Shown piece after piece: positions 9,860-19,540 of a stretch of DNA of 64,000 nt (position 1 is its first letter; every line of letters starts with the position of its first letter). The DNA is taken from assembly GCA_903917705.1 (NCBI GenBank), contig CAIXBQ010000131.1:22124-86123 (forward strand). Reading direction: 5' to 3'. The translations under genes and the position numbers were made by a program. This DNA comes from an uncultured Verrucomicrobia subdivision 3 bacterium (GTDB lineage Bacteria > Verrucomicrobiota > Verrucomicrobiia > Limisphaerales > UBA11358). The notes under the pieces were generated by a model. That model worked only from the letters and a program-made list of their open reading frames with translations. It was not told the origin of the DNA and did not search any database.

Positions 9860-11001
9860 AAATCGCGCTGCTCATCACCGACAACCGCGAGCCGTCCAAA
9901 CAACACGGCCTGGCTGAGCCCATTTTCGGGGCTGCGCCGGCGGCATTGCTGCAAGGGTTCGCGGCGCTGCCGGAAATCGAGGTTCACGTCGTCTCCTGTC
10001 TTCGGCAGCCGGTGCGCTCGCCGGAAAAACTTGCGCCAAACATTTTTTATCACAGCGTCGTCGTCCCCAAGTTCGGCTGGATGCGCACGGGGTATCAGGG
10101 GTGCATCCGCGCCACGCGCCGGAAGCTCCGCGAAATTCAGCCGGACATCGTGCATGGCCAGGGGACGGAATTGAACTGCGGCATCAGCGCGGTTTTCTCC
10201 GGTTGCCCCAATGTGCTGACCATCCACGGCAACATGCGGTCGGTGGCAAAATATTATGCCGCGCGTCCCGGCAGTTTTCTTTGGCTGGCGGCCCGGCTGG
10301 AAGCCTTCACGTTGCGCCGGACCGGCGGCGTTTTTTGCAATTCAGCTTACACGGAGGAGTTGGTGTCGCCGCTGGCGAAAAAAACATGGCGGGTGCCGAA
10401 CGCCTTGAGGATGGAGTTTTTTGCCCCGCTGGCGGGCCGGGAAAAATCCGCCGTGCCCGTGCTGTTGAACGTCGGGGTGGTCCAGCCCTATAAACGGCAG
10501 CTGGAACTGCTGGCCGTGGCGCGCAACCTGCAACGGCGCGGCTTGAAATTTGAAATGCAATTCGCCGGCGACCGGATGCTGCATACGGCCTACGGTGCGG
10601 AGTTTGACCGGCAGCTGGCGGCGGCGCCGGCCGGGTGCGCGCGGCATCTGGGTGAGCAGTCCACGGCGCAACTCTTGGCGGCAATGGATGCGGGCCGGGC
10701 GCTGGTGCATTTCTCGGCGGAGGAGTCGTTCGGACTCGTCGTTGCTGAGGCCCTGGCGCGGAACCTGAAATTTTTCGGCGCGGCCACGGGCGGCGTGGTG
10801 GATATCGCCAGCGGCGTGGATGGTGCGGAGCTGTTTTCGGGCGGGGATTTCGCCGCCCTGGAAAACAGCCTGGCGCGGTGGTTGACGGCGGGCGGCCCGC
10901 CGCCGCGGAATGCCGCGCAAACGATGCGTCAGCGCTATCATCCCGAAATCGTTGCGCGGCAGCACCTGGGGGTTTACCGGGAAATTTTGAAGGCGGGTTG
11001 A
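9856..11001 (+). CDS. Glycosyltransferase family 4
   Basis: A 381-residue GT-B enzyme. The frame is open further upstream, but the ATG at 9856 overlaps the stop of the preceding GT2 by 4 bp and begins MKIALLITDNREPS, so it is taken as the start. The protein has PDIVHGQGTELNCG, NVLTIHGNMR, a PNALRMEFF linker and the donor motif AEESFGLVVAEAL (EX7E), followed by ATGGVVDIASG. It ends 1 bp before the stop of a convergent methyltransferase gene, leaving no room for a terminator outside the coding regions. Confidence 0.88.
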   Translation: MKIALLITDNREPSKQHGLAEPIFGAAPAALLQGFAALPEIEVHVVSCLRQPVRSPEKLAPNIFYHSVVVPKFGWMRTGYQGCIRATRRKLREIQPDIVHGQGTELNCGISAVFSGCPNVLTIHGNMRSVAKYYAARPGSFLWLAARLEAFTLRRTGGVFCNSAYTEELVSPLAKKTWRVPNALRMEFFAPLAGREKSAVPVLLNVGVVQPYKRQLELLAVARNLQRRGLKFEMQFAGDRMLHTAYGAEFDRQLAAAPAGCARHLGEQSTAQLLAAMDAGRALVHFSAEESFGLVVAEALARNLKFFGAATGGVVDIASGVDGAELFSGGDFAALENSLARWLTAGGPPPRNAAQTMRQRYHPEIVARQHLGVYREILKAG

Positions 11002-11002
11002 T

Positions 11003-11782
11003 TTAATTTTTCCGCACTGCGACAGCGAACAGGGAACTTCCCGTTTTCAGGCTCCCTTGGGCGGCCCGTCCATGTTCGAAGGCATAGGCCGCTGACATCA
11101 GAACGGGCACCGGCCAGGGCGGCAATTTCAAATAATCAGCGTAGGTTTTTTGGGGCCCCATGGCGGACTCCGGCCGGTTTCTCATGCGGCGGAGAACGGG
11201 CACCATCCACGCGCCCCACCAGAAAATCTCCCGAATTTCCAAGCCGGTGTCCGCAAAGGCGGCGCGCAGGGTTTCGGGTAGATAACGTCGGCGGTGGCCT
11301 TGAATCGCATCAAAGTCCGAAAACAGCTCCGGCAGGGCGGGCACGCTGATGATTGCCACGCCGGCGGGTTTGAGCAACTTCGCCATGCTCGAAACCGCGC
11401 CGTGATCGTCATCCAGATGTTCGATGACATCCAGAGCCAGCAGTGCATCAAATAGCGCATGGTTAGCCGGCAGCGGCTGGTTTAAATCCATTTCCACCAG
11501 GCTACGGCCGGGGTGGTCAATCATTTCCAATATCCGCCGGGAGATGTCGAAGCCCGTGGTGCTGTAGCCGGATTTTTCCAGCGCGTCCAGATTCGTGCCC
11601 CAACCGCAGCCGACATCCGCCACCGCCGCCGGGACGGTGACGCCGTGCTTTTGGAGGGTGGTTAATGCCAGTCGGGCGCGCGCCCGCCACCAGGGATGGC
11701 GGCGGACTTTTTCCAGCGTTTCTGCCAGAAATGATTCGGGCATGTTTGCGTCGGCCACGCCGTGGGACCAGATGGAAATCAT
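11003..11782 (-). CDS. Class I SAM-dependent methyltransferase
   Basis: A 259-residue methyltransferase with motif I DVGCGWGTNLDALE, GFDIS as the acidic strand 2, LLALDVIEHLDDD and LLKPAGVAIISVPALPE. It resembles the truncated methyltransferase at the window start, including a GHRRRYLPETL segment after strand 5. It overlaps the upstream GT2 gene by 4 bp (ATGA). The GT2-methyltransferase pairing repeats the arrangement at 6136-7856, suggesting an old duplication of the two-gene unit or a shared pathway step. Acceptor unknown. Confidence 0.83.
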   Translation of the reverse strand: MISIWSHGVADANMPESFLAETLEKVRRHPWWRARARLALTTLQKHGVTVPAAVADVGCGWGTNLDALEKSGYSTTGFDISRRILEMIDHPGRSLVEMDLNQPLPANHALFDALLALDVIEHLDDDHGAVSSMAKLLKPAGVAIISVPALPELFSDFDAIQGHRRRYLPETLRAAFADTGLEIREIFWWGAWMVPVLRRMRNRPESAMGPQKTYADYLKLPPWPVPVLMSAAYAFEHGRAAQGSLKTGSSLFAVAVRKN

Positions 11783-12756
11783 CGCGGGCGGGAGTGATCG
11801 GGGTGATCGCGCTCAATCCCCAGAGTTTCGCGGATGATCCAACGCGGACGCAGTTTCACCTCGTTGTAGATTCGCCCGATGAATTCGCCCATGACGCCGA
11901 GGATGAGAAATTGTATTCCGCCCATGAACAAAATAAGGCAGACGATGGAAGTCCAGCCCGGCACTTCCGAGGGATAATGACCCAATAGATGAAAATTAAA
12001 AATCTTCCACAGTATCACTATCACCGAGGCGCCGATCGAAACGGCCAGGCTTGCAAAACCCAGGTAGGTTGCCAGCCGCAGGGGAAATGCGGAGAAGGCA
12101 AAAACGCCGTCCATCGCCAGGCGCACCAGTTTGCGAAAGGGATATTTGGTGTCGCCGGCGGCCCGGGCATCGCGGTTATATTCGAGTCCGATTTGCCGGA
12201 AACCGCTCCAGGCGCGGAGGCCGCGCACGAACACATTGCGTTCCGGCATGTCCCGCAGCACCGCCACCACGCATTGGCGCATCAGGCAGAAGTCACCCGA
12301 GTTCAAGGGGATTTCGATTTCGGCGATGAACTTGAGCAGCCGGTAAAACGCGGCATAGCAGGCGCGTTTGAAAAGATTTTCTTTGCGCTGCCGCCGCACG
12401 GCATAAACCACATCATAACCTTCGTCGAGCTTGGTCAGACAAGCGGTGATAAATTCCGGCGGGTCTTGCAAATCCGCGTCCATTACCGCGACGTAATCGC
12501 CGTAAGCATGGGAAAGCCCGGCGAACACCGCTGTCTGGTGGCCGAAATTGCGGGCAAAGGACAGGCAGCGCCAGCGGCTATCCTTTTGATATTGCGACTT
12601 GAGCAAATCCCAGGTGCGGTCGCGGGAGCCGTCATCCACGCAGATGATTTCGTAGTCCATGCCCCACGTTGCGGCGACCGCCCCAAGCCGCTCGAAGAGC
12701 TGGGGCAGCACGTCCTGCTCATTGTAGCACGGCACGATGACGGAAATTTTTGACAT
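11779..12756 (-). CDS. Polyprenol-phosphate glycosyltransferase, GT2 (GtrB/ArnC-like)
   Basis: A 325-residue enzyme with IVPCYNEQDVLPQLFERL, CVDDGSRDRTWDLL, LSFARNFGHQTAVFAGL and AVMDADLQDPPEFI. These are diagnostic of the GtrB/ArnC/DPM1 branch, with two C-terminal membrane helices (around residues 230-250 and 265-290) and a terminal IGRIYNEVKLRPRWII segment. Known members transfer glucose, deoxyaminoarabinose or similar sugars to undecaprenyl phosphate. The lipid-linked sugar would be used by a GT-C/GT39 enzyme such as the one at 13884-15398. Confidence 0.9.
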   Translation of the reverse strand: MSKISVIVPCYNEQDVLPQLFERLGAVAATWGMDYEIICVDDGSRDRTWDLLKSQYQKDSRWRCLSFARNFGHQTAVFAGLSHAYGDYVAVMDADLQDPPEFITACLTKLDEGYDVVYAVRRQRKENLFKRACYAAFYRLLKFIAEIEIPLNSGDFCLMRQCVVAVLRDMPERNVFVRGLRAWSGFRQIGLEYNRDARAAGDTKYPFRKLVRLAMDGVFAFSAFPLRLATYLGFASLAVSIGASVIVILWKIFNFHLLGHYPSEVPGWTSIVCLILFMGGIQFLILGVMGEFIGRIYNEVKLRPRWIIRETLGIERDHPDHSRPR

Positions 12757-12816
12757 GGCGTCTCTGGGCGGAGTTAAATAACAACTCGCGGTTTTGGCGC
12801 AAGTGAAAAGGCGGCC

Positions 12817-13833
12817 TCAATCCGCGCCGCGTGACAGGACTTGGCGGTAAATATCCTGCACCTGCCGGGCGACCCCGCTCCAGCTGTGCAGCTTGATGGT
12901 CGGGGCGGAAAGACCGGGCGCATCCGCATAAAACTGTTTCAACCGGGCGACATTCTCGGCGCTATAGCCAATGGTTTTGAAGTAGCGCACCTGTTTGCCG
13001 AAGCATTCGCGCGACCAGGGTTGATCCTGCACCAGTAGCGGCAGTCCGCAGGCGATGGCTTCGTGGGCGGAGAGGGACCAGTTTTCGTAGGTGCTCATTA
13101 GCACGAAACCCTTTGCCGATTGAAGCAGGGCAATGATTTCGTCCTCGCTTTGGAGATGAGGTTGGTATTTGACCCAGCGGTGGTCAATGAGTTCTTTGAA
13201 ACGCAGCCAGTAAGAGTCGTCGGGATGGTAGGGTTTGCCGACAAAGAGGATCGGCACCTCGGCGGCGCGGGCCAGTCGCGCCAGTTCGACCGAGCTTTTT
13301 ACGGGGTAAATGGTGCCGGTGTAGATGAGATGCGGGGCTTCGCGGCGACCGGCGCCGGCTTGGAGGAACTTATCCGGAATACCAAGCGGGACGACGGAAA
13401 TGCGTTCCGGCGGGACGCGATAGACTGTTTCCAGCACATATTTTTCACGTTCTAAACCGACGATGTTGTGGGTGGCGTTGTTGTAGGCGCACCAGTTCAA
13501 TTGATTTTTCACCTGCCGGGCGACGGGTGTTTTCAAGGCTGCTTGGATTAGCCAGCCCTGACGAGTCAGCCGGGCGTTGGAGCGGTTGCAGGTTTCAGAA
13601 AAAAGGTTGGTCATCACTACCGGCTTGCCGGCGGTGCGGGCGAGCTTTAAGTACGAGTTGCTGGCGGTGCCAAAATAGTGGATCAGATCACCGCGCTGCG
13701 TCTGATCCCACCAGCGCAAAAATTCCACCTCCACGCCGGCGGACTCCAGGCCGGCCTTGGTTTGCTCAATTTGAATCTGGGCACCGCCGTGGGCCAGCAG
13801 CACCGGCACCGGGCAGTCAAAAAGCACTTTCAC
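12817..13833 (-). CDS. Glycosyltransferase family 4
   Basis: About 338 residues from the GTG at 13833, which begins MKVLFDCPVPVLLAHGGAQI; a TTG at 13875 would add 14 unlikely residues. It has the GT-B layout with a LIHYFGTASNS strand, an ISVVPLGIPDKFL linker, PHLIYTGTIYPVKS, FVLMSTYENWSLSAHEAIA (donor site E..E) and CGLPLLVQDQPWS. It lies about 50 bp after the GT39-like gene on the same strand and may be cotranscribed with it. Confidence 0.82.
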   Translation of the reverse strand: MKVLFDCPVPVLLAHGGAQIQIEQTKAGLESAGVEVEFLRWWDQTQRGDLIHYFGTASNSYLKLARTAGKPVVMTNLFSETCNRSNARLTRQGWLIQAALKTPVARQVKNQLNWCAYNNATHNIVGLEREKYVLETVYRVPPERISVVPLGIPDKFLQAGAGRREAPHLIYTGTIYPVKSSVELARLARAAEVPILFVGKPYHPDDSYWLRFKELIDHRWVKYQPHLQSEDEIIALLQSAKGFVLMSTYENWSLSAHEAIACGLPLLVQDQPWSRECFGKQVRYFKTIGYSAENVARLKQFYADAPGLSAPTIKLHSWSGVARQVQDIYRQVLSRGAD

Positions 13834-13883
13834 GCGGAGAAATGTGCCGTCCGCCGCCCCGCCCGGCAACGACAACCTTTCAT

Positions 13884-15398
13884 TTATTTCGTCGGGGCGG
13901 ACGCGCGGCGGTATACCACCAGGTTGTATTTATGATTGGACTGGTGCTCGTAATAACCGGGGAACAGGCGGTCGAGCCAGGCGATGTTGAATTTGTTTTC
14001 CTGCGTGTAGCTTTCACCGGTGGCCACCCAGCTTCCGCCGATCTTTCCCCGGATGGCGTTGAGCCAGCGGGGGTTGATGATCAGGCAGGTGATCTCATCG
14101 CCCTCGCGAGGTTTGATAATCTCCAGATACGGCGGATAATAATACGCCGTAACCTTGAGCTTGTGCAGTGGGTAAAAGGCCTGAAAATCAGCCATCACGA
14201 CGTCGGTCGAATGAATGGTTTTGCCGACAAAGGCTTCCACCTTTGAGTAGTCGCGTCCGGCTATGTCGGTGGATTCAAGCCCCAGCCTCAGGCCCGGACC
14301 AAAACCAAAAAAAACCAATGCCAGCAGGGTGAAGACAAGTTTTCGCGACCTCGCTGGGAGAATATCCCCGGGCTGCTCCAGCAGGCTCAACAGGCAGACG
14401 GTCAGTGGGATGTAGGTTTCCCAGCAGTGATAAATTTGATAGGTATAGGTCGTCTGCGCCAAGGCGGGAACGATAAAAAACGTGGCGGTTCCCAAAAACA
14501 CCAGCCGCCGGCCGGTCGCATCTAAATTTTTGCGGCTCAAGATATAGACCGCCAGCAGAATCAGGAGCAAAATGGCCGACGTGGGGTCCTGCAGCAGTTT
14601 GTGCGGAAAGGCGGCAAGCTTCTGTTTCCAGAGGGGGGCATCCGGCCGGTAATATCCCTGGTAAAAACCCTGCGAATAGTAAACCGTGATACGGCGGTAG
14701 GTTTCCCACATGCCTGTCCAATGGAGGTACGCGACCAGCGCAGCAAATCCAGTGGCAAGGCCAGCGGCAAGACTGCAAAGTTCCAGAAAAAACCTCCGGC
14801 CCGTCACCAAGAAAATCAAAGCCCCGAAGCCGGCGACAAACGGGCCGGTCGTCAGCGCAGTTGGCAAAAACAGGACGGCGGATAAGAAGATAGCCGTCCG
14901 TCGCCAGCCTGGTTTTGGAATGGTGAAGGCTAGGAAACAGGCCGCCAGCACGAGCAGTTCCAATGGGTCGTACCGGCCGGAGCGATAGTTGAACACCAGG
15001 CCGTAGCCGCTAAATAACAGGGTGGCCAACCCCGCTACTGCCGCCGGGCTGCGCACCAATCGGGCGCGCTGCACCGTCAGGCAAATGAGCGCGACTGCCC
15101 CGGACCAAAGCAGGTAGCCCAGCACCCGCACTTGAAAAATGCCGAAGCCTGCCAGCTTGAACCACACAAACAGCAGGAAGGGGTAAAGCGGTGAATTAAC
15201 GACCCAGTATTCCTCCTTGGATTGCGCCCAAGCGGTGGAGGTGAAGCCGTGGCCGAAATATAAATTCGCCGACGGGTCGGTATAAGTCCCTTCGTCGTTC
15301 CAGACGGATGTGTACCAGTCGTAAGTGGCGATATTCAGCAGCAAAAAACCGAAGATTAGCCAGGCCCACAACGGAATTTTTTTAAGGATGGAAAACAT
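13884..15398 (-). CDS. GT39-like multi-pass membrane glycosyltransferase
   Basis: A 504-residue protein with about 11 hydrophobic segments. The first periplasmic loop has an acidic pair in the context VWNDEGTYTDPSANL, the position of the catalytic Asp in ArnT/PMT (GT-C) enzymes, followed by NSPLYPFLLFVW. Such enzymes use polyprenyl-phosphate sugars as donors on the outer face of the inner membrane. The C-terminal 130 residues form a soluble domain. Two candidate donor-makers (GT2 at 6690 and 11779) are nearby. Acceptor unknown. Confidence 0.75.
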   Translation of the reverse strand: MFSILKKIPLWAWLIFGFLLLNIATYDWYTSVWNDEGTYTDPSANLYFGHGFTSTAWAQSKEEYWVVNSPLYPFLLFVWFKLAGFGIFQVRVLGYLLWSGAVALICLTVQRARLVRSPAAVAGLATLLFSGYGLVFNYRSGRYDPLELLVLAACFLAFTIPKPGWRRTAIFLSAVLFLPTALTTGPFVAGFGALIFLVTGRRFFLELCSLAAGLATGFAALVAYLHWTGMWETYRRITVYYSQGFYQGYYRPDAPLWKQKLAAFPHKLLQDPTSAILLLILLAVYILSRKNLDATGRRLVFLGTATFFIVPALAQTTYTYQIYHCWETYIPLTVCLLSLLEQPGDILPARSRKLVFTLLALVFFGFGPGLRLGLESTDIAGRDYSKVEAFVGKTIHSTDVVMADFQAFYPLHKLKVTAYYYPPYLEIIKPREGDEITCLIINPRWLNAIRGKIGGSWVATGESYTQENKFNIAWLDRLFPGYYEHQSNHKYNLVVYRRASAPTK

Positions 15399-15529
15399 AA
15401 AGGGCGACCAGTGGCTGTTAATTCAGGAATAATAGGATGGCTAAAATGGAATGGCAAGTGTCGCCCGCCGGGCGCCGCTTTAAAAAGTTGCCGTTTGCGG
15501 AGGCTGACGGCAACTTATGTATAAACCTG

Positions 15530-16642
15530 ATGTCGCCAAACCACGCTTCCACCAAACCGGGCCGGCTCTGGCAGTTGGAGGCGCTCCGGGGGTTTGCGGC
15601 GTTTTATGTTTTGCTGCACCATGTCAGCAGTGGCTATTTGAAGCTAAAATACACCGTGTGGGGGTTGCCTTTCCGGTTCGGGCAGGAGGCGGTGCTCGTT
15701 TTCTTCCTGCTCTCCGGTTTTGTCATCTGTTATTCGCAGGCTTTGGCCGGGAAGGAAGGTGCCGGGGTTTCGGACTATTTCATCAAACGAAGCCGTCGCA
15801 TCTACCCAATTTTTATTCTCGCCCTGTTGCTGGCGTATATTGTCAACTGCCTGGCAGCGCACGCTTGGGTTCCCGTGGATTTCCGGCAGTTGTTTGGCAA
15901 TCTATTCATGTTGCAGGATCATCCCGAAAGACCGGGGTGGGCCGTCATGCCGTTCGGTGGCAACATGCCCTTGTGGTCGCTCTCATATGAATGGTGGTTC
16001 TATATGATGTTTTATCCCATCAACCGGTGGGTTTCAGCACGGCGGCAAAAACATCTGGTTTTGGGACTGTGCGCCACCGGGATGCTGGTGAATCTTTTTT
16101 ACCCCAACAGTTTTTGCTGGTTTCTGGTCTTTTTCATCATCTGGTGGGCGGGGGTTGAAATGGCTCGGGAGTTTGCCGCGACCGGGGACGTGACCTGGCA
16201 GCGGCAAAAATCCATGGTGCTTCTGCTCGGACTGCCTCTGGTTTGGTACGGGATCATCAGCTGGCATTGGTGGCAGCAGGGCCAACCGCTGCATTTCATC
16301 ACCTTCCCGCTGGTTGAATTCAGGTTTTTTCTGATGACCATGGTGTTCATCGGCCTGTTTTTCATCTGGAAAAAACCGGCGTTTATCGGGTTCAATCAAA
16401 CGGTCGGCCGGTTTTACCGGGTGGGCGCGATTTCCTATGCCCTGTATCTGGTTCATTACCCGGTCATCTGCGGACTGCGGTTGTTCGGCGGGGAAAAATA
16501 TTTTTACCCCGATCTGGCCCTGCGCATCGTGGTGGTGTTTGTGCTGGCCTGGCTGGCGGAAGGGATTTTTCAGAAATGGATCAATCGAATCACCGCCCCG
16601 CTGTTGAAAACCCGGGTCGCTCGTCCCCGCCCGGTAGGTTGA
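15530..16642 (+). CDS. Acyltransferase family 3 (OafA/NodX-like) membrane protein
   Basis: About 370 residues from the ATG at 15530; the frame is open to 15437, but the extra N-terminus is not family-like. The sequence WQLEALRGFAAFYVLLHHVSSG carries the conserved Arg and His of acyltransferase 3 enzymes, followed by about ten membrane segments with FLLSGFVICY and a SLSYEWWFYM segment. Relatives O-acetylate surface polysaccharides using acetyl-CoA from the cytoplasm. It is divergent from the GT39-like gene. This is the second acylation route in the locus, distinct from the MBOAT module at 20114. Confidence 0.85.
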   Translation: MSPNHASTKPGRLWQLEALRGFAAFYVLLHHVSSGYLKLKYTVWGLPFRFGQEAVLVFFLLSGFVICYSQALAGKEGAGVSDYFIKRSRRIYPIFILALLLAYIVNCLAAHAWVPVDFRQLFGNLFMLQDHPERPGWAVMPFGGNMPLWSLSYEWWFYMMFYPINRWVSARRQKHLVLGLCATGMLVNLFYPNSFCWFLVFFIIWWAGVEMAREFAATGDVTWQRQKSMVLLLGLPLVWYGIISWHWWQQGQPLHFITFPLVEFRFFLMTMVFIGLFFIWKKPAFIGFNQTVGRFYRVGAISYALYLVHYPVICGLRLFGGEKYFYPDLALRIVVVFVLAWLAEGIFQKWINRITAPLLKTRVARPRPVG

Positions 16643-17011
16643 TTCCGAAATGGGTCGATCGCAGGTGATGAATATACGGGGTGCTCCATCATGGCTAGGC
16701 TGGATGGTGAGCCGGCGGGTTTTTATCAGCGAGTGAAAAGAGTTTTTCCTGCGTTGCGATACCTGAAAGCGGCTTAAGCCATTTATAGCAATTTAAATAA
16801 ATCTGTGGCCATTAGTTGAGGGTTTGGCTGCTTTCCGGACCGCGCCATTGCCCCGGACCGGATCATCGTTTGACCAAGTGACTGGGATCGTTTCTCCCTC
16901 TCCGCGTCGGCGTAGCCGATGGGGAGGGTCGGGGTGAGGTGCGCGTTACTCCCTCTTGAGGTTCATGGGGACGGGAACGGACGTCCCGGCTATGCCTTTA
17001 CTTAAAACGCT
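16643..17011. other. 369-bp intergenic region between convergent genes, with one hairpin
   Basis: No coding sequence with family features is seen. The region separates the end of the acyltransferase from the end of the GT9 gene. It includes a pyrimidine/purine-rich stretch (CTCCCTCTCC ... GGGGAGGG) of the kind that recurs between genes in some bacterial genomes. Confidence 0.4.
16896..16928. terminator. Imperfect hairpin between convergent genes
   Basis: The inner stem TCGGC-gta-GCCGA (16907-16919) is perfect. It is extended by CCCTCTCC (16896-16903) pairing with GGGGAGGG (16921-16928), with one G-T type mismatch and a small internal loop. There is no U-tract, so intrinsic termination is uncertain; its position between two convergent genes makes a bidirectional terminator or repeat element possible. 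Confidence 0.3.
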
Positions 17012-17992
17012 CTAAGTGGTGGGAATTTTCTGCCGGGCGGCGAACCGTTCCAGCCGGGGCCAGACCTCGTCCGCCGTCACGTTCCACAGGCAGAACGGTG
17101 TGCTGAACCGGCAATAGTCCGAGCACGGCTTGTAAGGACAGGCCCGGCCCTCAAACATTTCCGCCGCTGGGTGCATCGGTGCAAACCACTCGTGCAGGGA
17201 CGGCCCATAGATCGTGAAGGTCGGTACGCCGCAGATGGCCGCCAGATGACCGGGGCCGGAGCAGTTGCCGATGAAAATACCGGCGCGGTCGATCTCTGCA
17301 AACAGCTCCGTGACGCTGCGCGGGCAGGCCGCATTTTCCCCGTGAGCCTGCCACCACGCGAGTTGGTCGGGGTCGCAGGCGATCTGGACGGAGACTTTTA
17401 TTTTCCGCAGCCGCGCGGCTACCTGCCGGAAATGTTCCAGCGGCCATACGCGTGCCGGCAGCCGTGCACCGCTGTGAATCAGCGCCAGAGACGCCGGCCC
17501 GCGTGGTGGGGGAATGATTTCCCCGCGTTCAGGCAGTTCCAGGCCGAGCGCGCGGCCGGCCACGCGCCAGAATTCGCTGCGATGTGCCAGCGGGTCGGGT
17601 CGCGCCAGTTCCTGCGTGAGGTAGCGGCGGCTTTTCAGACGGGAAAAACCCAGTCGTTCCCGTACGCCGACGGTTTTCAAAACCCAGTGGTCGCGGGGAT
17701 CCCAGCGTGCCGAGACGCCTAGGTCGAAATGTTCCGCCGCCAGTTGGCTGCGCCGGCGCAGCATCTCCTGCCACGGCCAGCGCCACAGGTGGTATTTGCC
17801 GCGGAACGTCGTCCACGGTGCAATGAACGGCACCACGTTCACGGCCGGCCACAGGCGGGGTCCCAGTTCCAGTGCGAATGGCTTGGCGAGGAGCGTGACG
17901 GAAAATTTTTCGGATGCGGCGCGGAGGAACGGTGTGGCGATGACAAGGTCGCCGAGACCCCAGAGTTCGAGGACAAGGAGCCGGGGTTTCAC
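17012..17992 (-). CDS. Glycosyltransferase family 9 (heptosyltransferase-like)
   Basis: A 326-residue GT-B enzyme starting at a GTG. The N-terminus VLELWGLGDLVIATPFLRA is the GT9 signature, and the C-terminal half has SLALIHSGARLPARVWPLEHF, FIGNCSGPGHLAAICGVPTFTIYGPS and a Cys-containing tail (CPYKPCSDYCRF). Family members transfer heptose or related sugars to LPS core from ADP-linked donors. It follows the O-antigen polymerase-like gene by 6 bp, suggesting cotranscription. The actual sugar is unknown. Confidence 0.85.
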   Translation of the reverse strand: MKPRLLVLELWGLGDLVIATPFLRAASEKFSVTLLAKPFALELGPRLWPAVNVVPFIAPWTTFRGKYHLWRWPWQEMLRRRSQLAAEHFDLGVSARWDPRDHWVLKTVGVRERLGFSRLKSRRYLTQELARPDPLAHRSEFWRVAGRALGLELPERGEIIPPPRGPASLALIHSGARLPARVWPLEHFRQVAARLRKIKVSVQIACDPDQLAWWQAHGENAACPRSVTELFAEIDRAGIFIGNCSGPGHLAAICGVPTFTIYGPSLHEWFAPMHPAAEMFEGRACPYKPCSDYCRFSTPFCLWNVTADEVWPRLERFAARQKIPTT

Positions 17993-17998
17993 GGTGGG

Positions 17999-19540
17999 TC
18001 AGGCGGTCTGGGGTTGCGGCAGTGGCTTGATACGTGGCACCGCCGCCGGCTGGGGCTGTGGCCGGCGCACCCCCCCGTTCAGGGCGACGCTAAAACCTGT
18101 TGTTCTGGCGAGATAACCAATATCTAGTTCGAAGGCGCCAAAAATAAAAAGGAACATGATGATTTCAAGGATTTGCAGGGCCAGCAGGAAGGTATTAATC
18201 GTTCGGAGTTCGGGGTCGCCGTAGCGATAGTTGCGATAGACCACCCAAAACGCCGCGGACATCAACCAAGTCATGCCAATGGCGCCCCAAATGCCGAACG
18301 GGATGATGGTTGAAAACGGGCCGCTGTGGTAATCTCCTGCCAGGGCCAGCGCCCCTTGGCTGGCGTCGAGTTGACCCGCTGCGTCTAGGCCGGATGCGAC
18401 TCCTTGGGATGTGGCCATCAATTGAAAGTCGCCGGCGGACAAAGCGTAGCCCTTGCCCAATAACAGATAAGTCGGAATCTGAGGGGTGAGGGCTTGCCAG
18501 ATGGCCAGCCGCCATTCCGAGGATCCTTGCGCATCAATCCTTACGGAGGCGTCGAGATCCAGCGGCAGGACCGCCAGACAGCGTTGATAGACATAGGGCA
18601 GGTGCTTCGCCAGCGGCACCAACAGGGCTAGCCCCATAATGCCGGCCATGACAAGAACGGGCAGCAGCCGGGTTTGATAGAGCCTCTCCAAAATAAATAG
18701 CGCGGTGAAAACGATCATGAAGGAGATCAGCGCCTCCCGGAAACCGCCCAGTTGCGCGGCTGTCACCAGCAGGCAAAATGCGGGCAGCCGCCAGACTCTT
18801 GGGCTGAAGAAAATGCCGCGCAGGCCGAACTTGGCCAGCATCAGGAAGGCCAAGGCATTGCAGCCGGCGGAAACCATGCCTAGGCGGGTGACGCCTACCG
18901 CCACATCCGTACCCAGGGTGCCGGAAGAAGCCTGAATCAACAGGTTGCCGTAGTTCAACGGGGTGGGCAGGTGTGGAAACACGTCACCCAGTATGTCCAG
19001 CGCGGCTGAACCAAAATAAAGGGTGATGTAGAGCCGACGACGATTGGCGGGAATCTCCCGGCTGATCAGCGCAAAGAACGTGGCTATGCCCAGCAAACAA
19101 AAAATGTATTTTTTCCCGCCGCCGACCGATCCGCCCAACTGGTGGAAGCCGATGCCACCGGCGAGTTGCATCGTCACCAGAATTACCCCCAACAAGAACA
19201 TGAGCGGCATGGTCATGGCCGGCACGCTGATGAACCGTCGTTCATTGCTCAGCGTCCGCTCCACGATGGAGATGGTAAGGCTCATGGCCACCACGGCCTG
19301 CCACGTCGGCGGGCTGGTGGGCAGGAAGAACAGCATGATCGGGCAGCCGATGCCGAACAACATGATGGGGTAATGCCACTTGATGAAGACCGGCGACAGC
19401 AGCGCCGCGACCACAAACGCCAGAAACCCGAGCGTCCCGTAATCCATCGGGTTGGTCAGCAAATAGCCGAGGAAAATCGCCAGCGGAATGCAGATCGCAT
19501 ACGTGATCAGCATTTTCATGGCGGCGGCGGGATTGGTCAT
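17999..19540 (-). CDS. O-antigen polymerase/ligase-like membrane protein (Wzy/WaaL)
   Basis: 513 residues with about 12 membrane segments and a large loop around residues 330-410. The loop contains LLLGKGYALSAGD and DYHSGPFSTIIPFGIWG, which fit the Wzy_C/O-antigen ligase pattern (GxG followed by His and a downstream helix). The last about 35 residues are a Pro/Gln-rich cytoplasmic tail. It precedes the GT9 gene by 6 bp. Polymerase versus ligase cannot be decided from sequence. Confidence 0.7.
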   Translation of the reverse strand: MTNPAAAMKMLITYAICIPLAIFLGYLLTNPMDYGTLGFLAFVVAALLSPVFIKWHYPIMLFGIGCPIMLFFLPTSPPTWQAVVAMSLTISIVERTLSNERRFISVPAMTMPLMFLLGVILVTMQLAGGIGFHQLGGSVGGGKKYIFCLLGIATFFALISREIPANRRRLYITLYFGSAALDILGDVFPHLPTPLNYGNLLIQASSGTLGTDVAVGVTRLGMVSAGCNALAFLMLAKFGLRGIFFSPRVWRLPAFCLLVTAAQLGGFREALISFMIVFTALFILERLYQTRLLPVLVMAGIMGLALLVPLAKHLPYVYQRCLAVLPLDLDASVRIDAQGSSEWRLAIWQALTPQIPTYLLLGKGYALSAGDFQLMATSQGVASGLDAAGQLDASQGALALAGDYHSGPFSTIIPFGIWGAIGMTWLMSAAFWVVYRNYRYGDPELRTINTFLLALQILEIIMFLFIFGAFELDIGYLARTTGFSVALNGGVRRPQPQPAAVPRIKPLPQPQTA

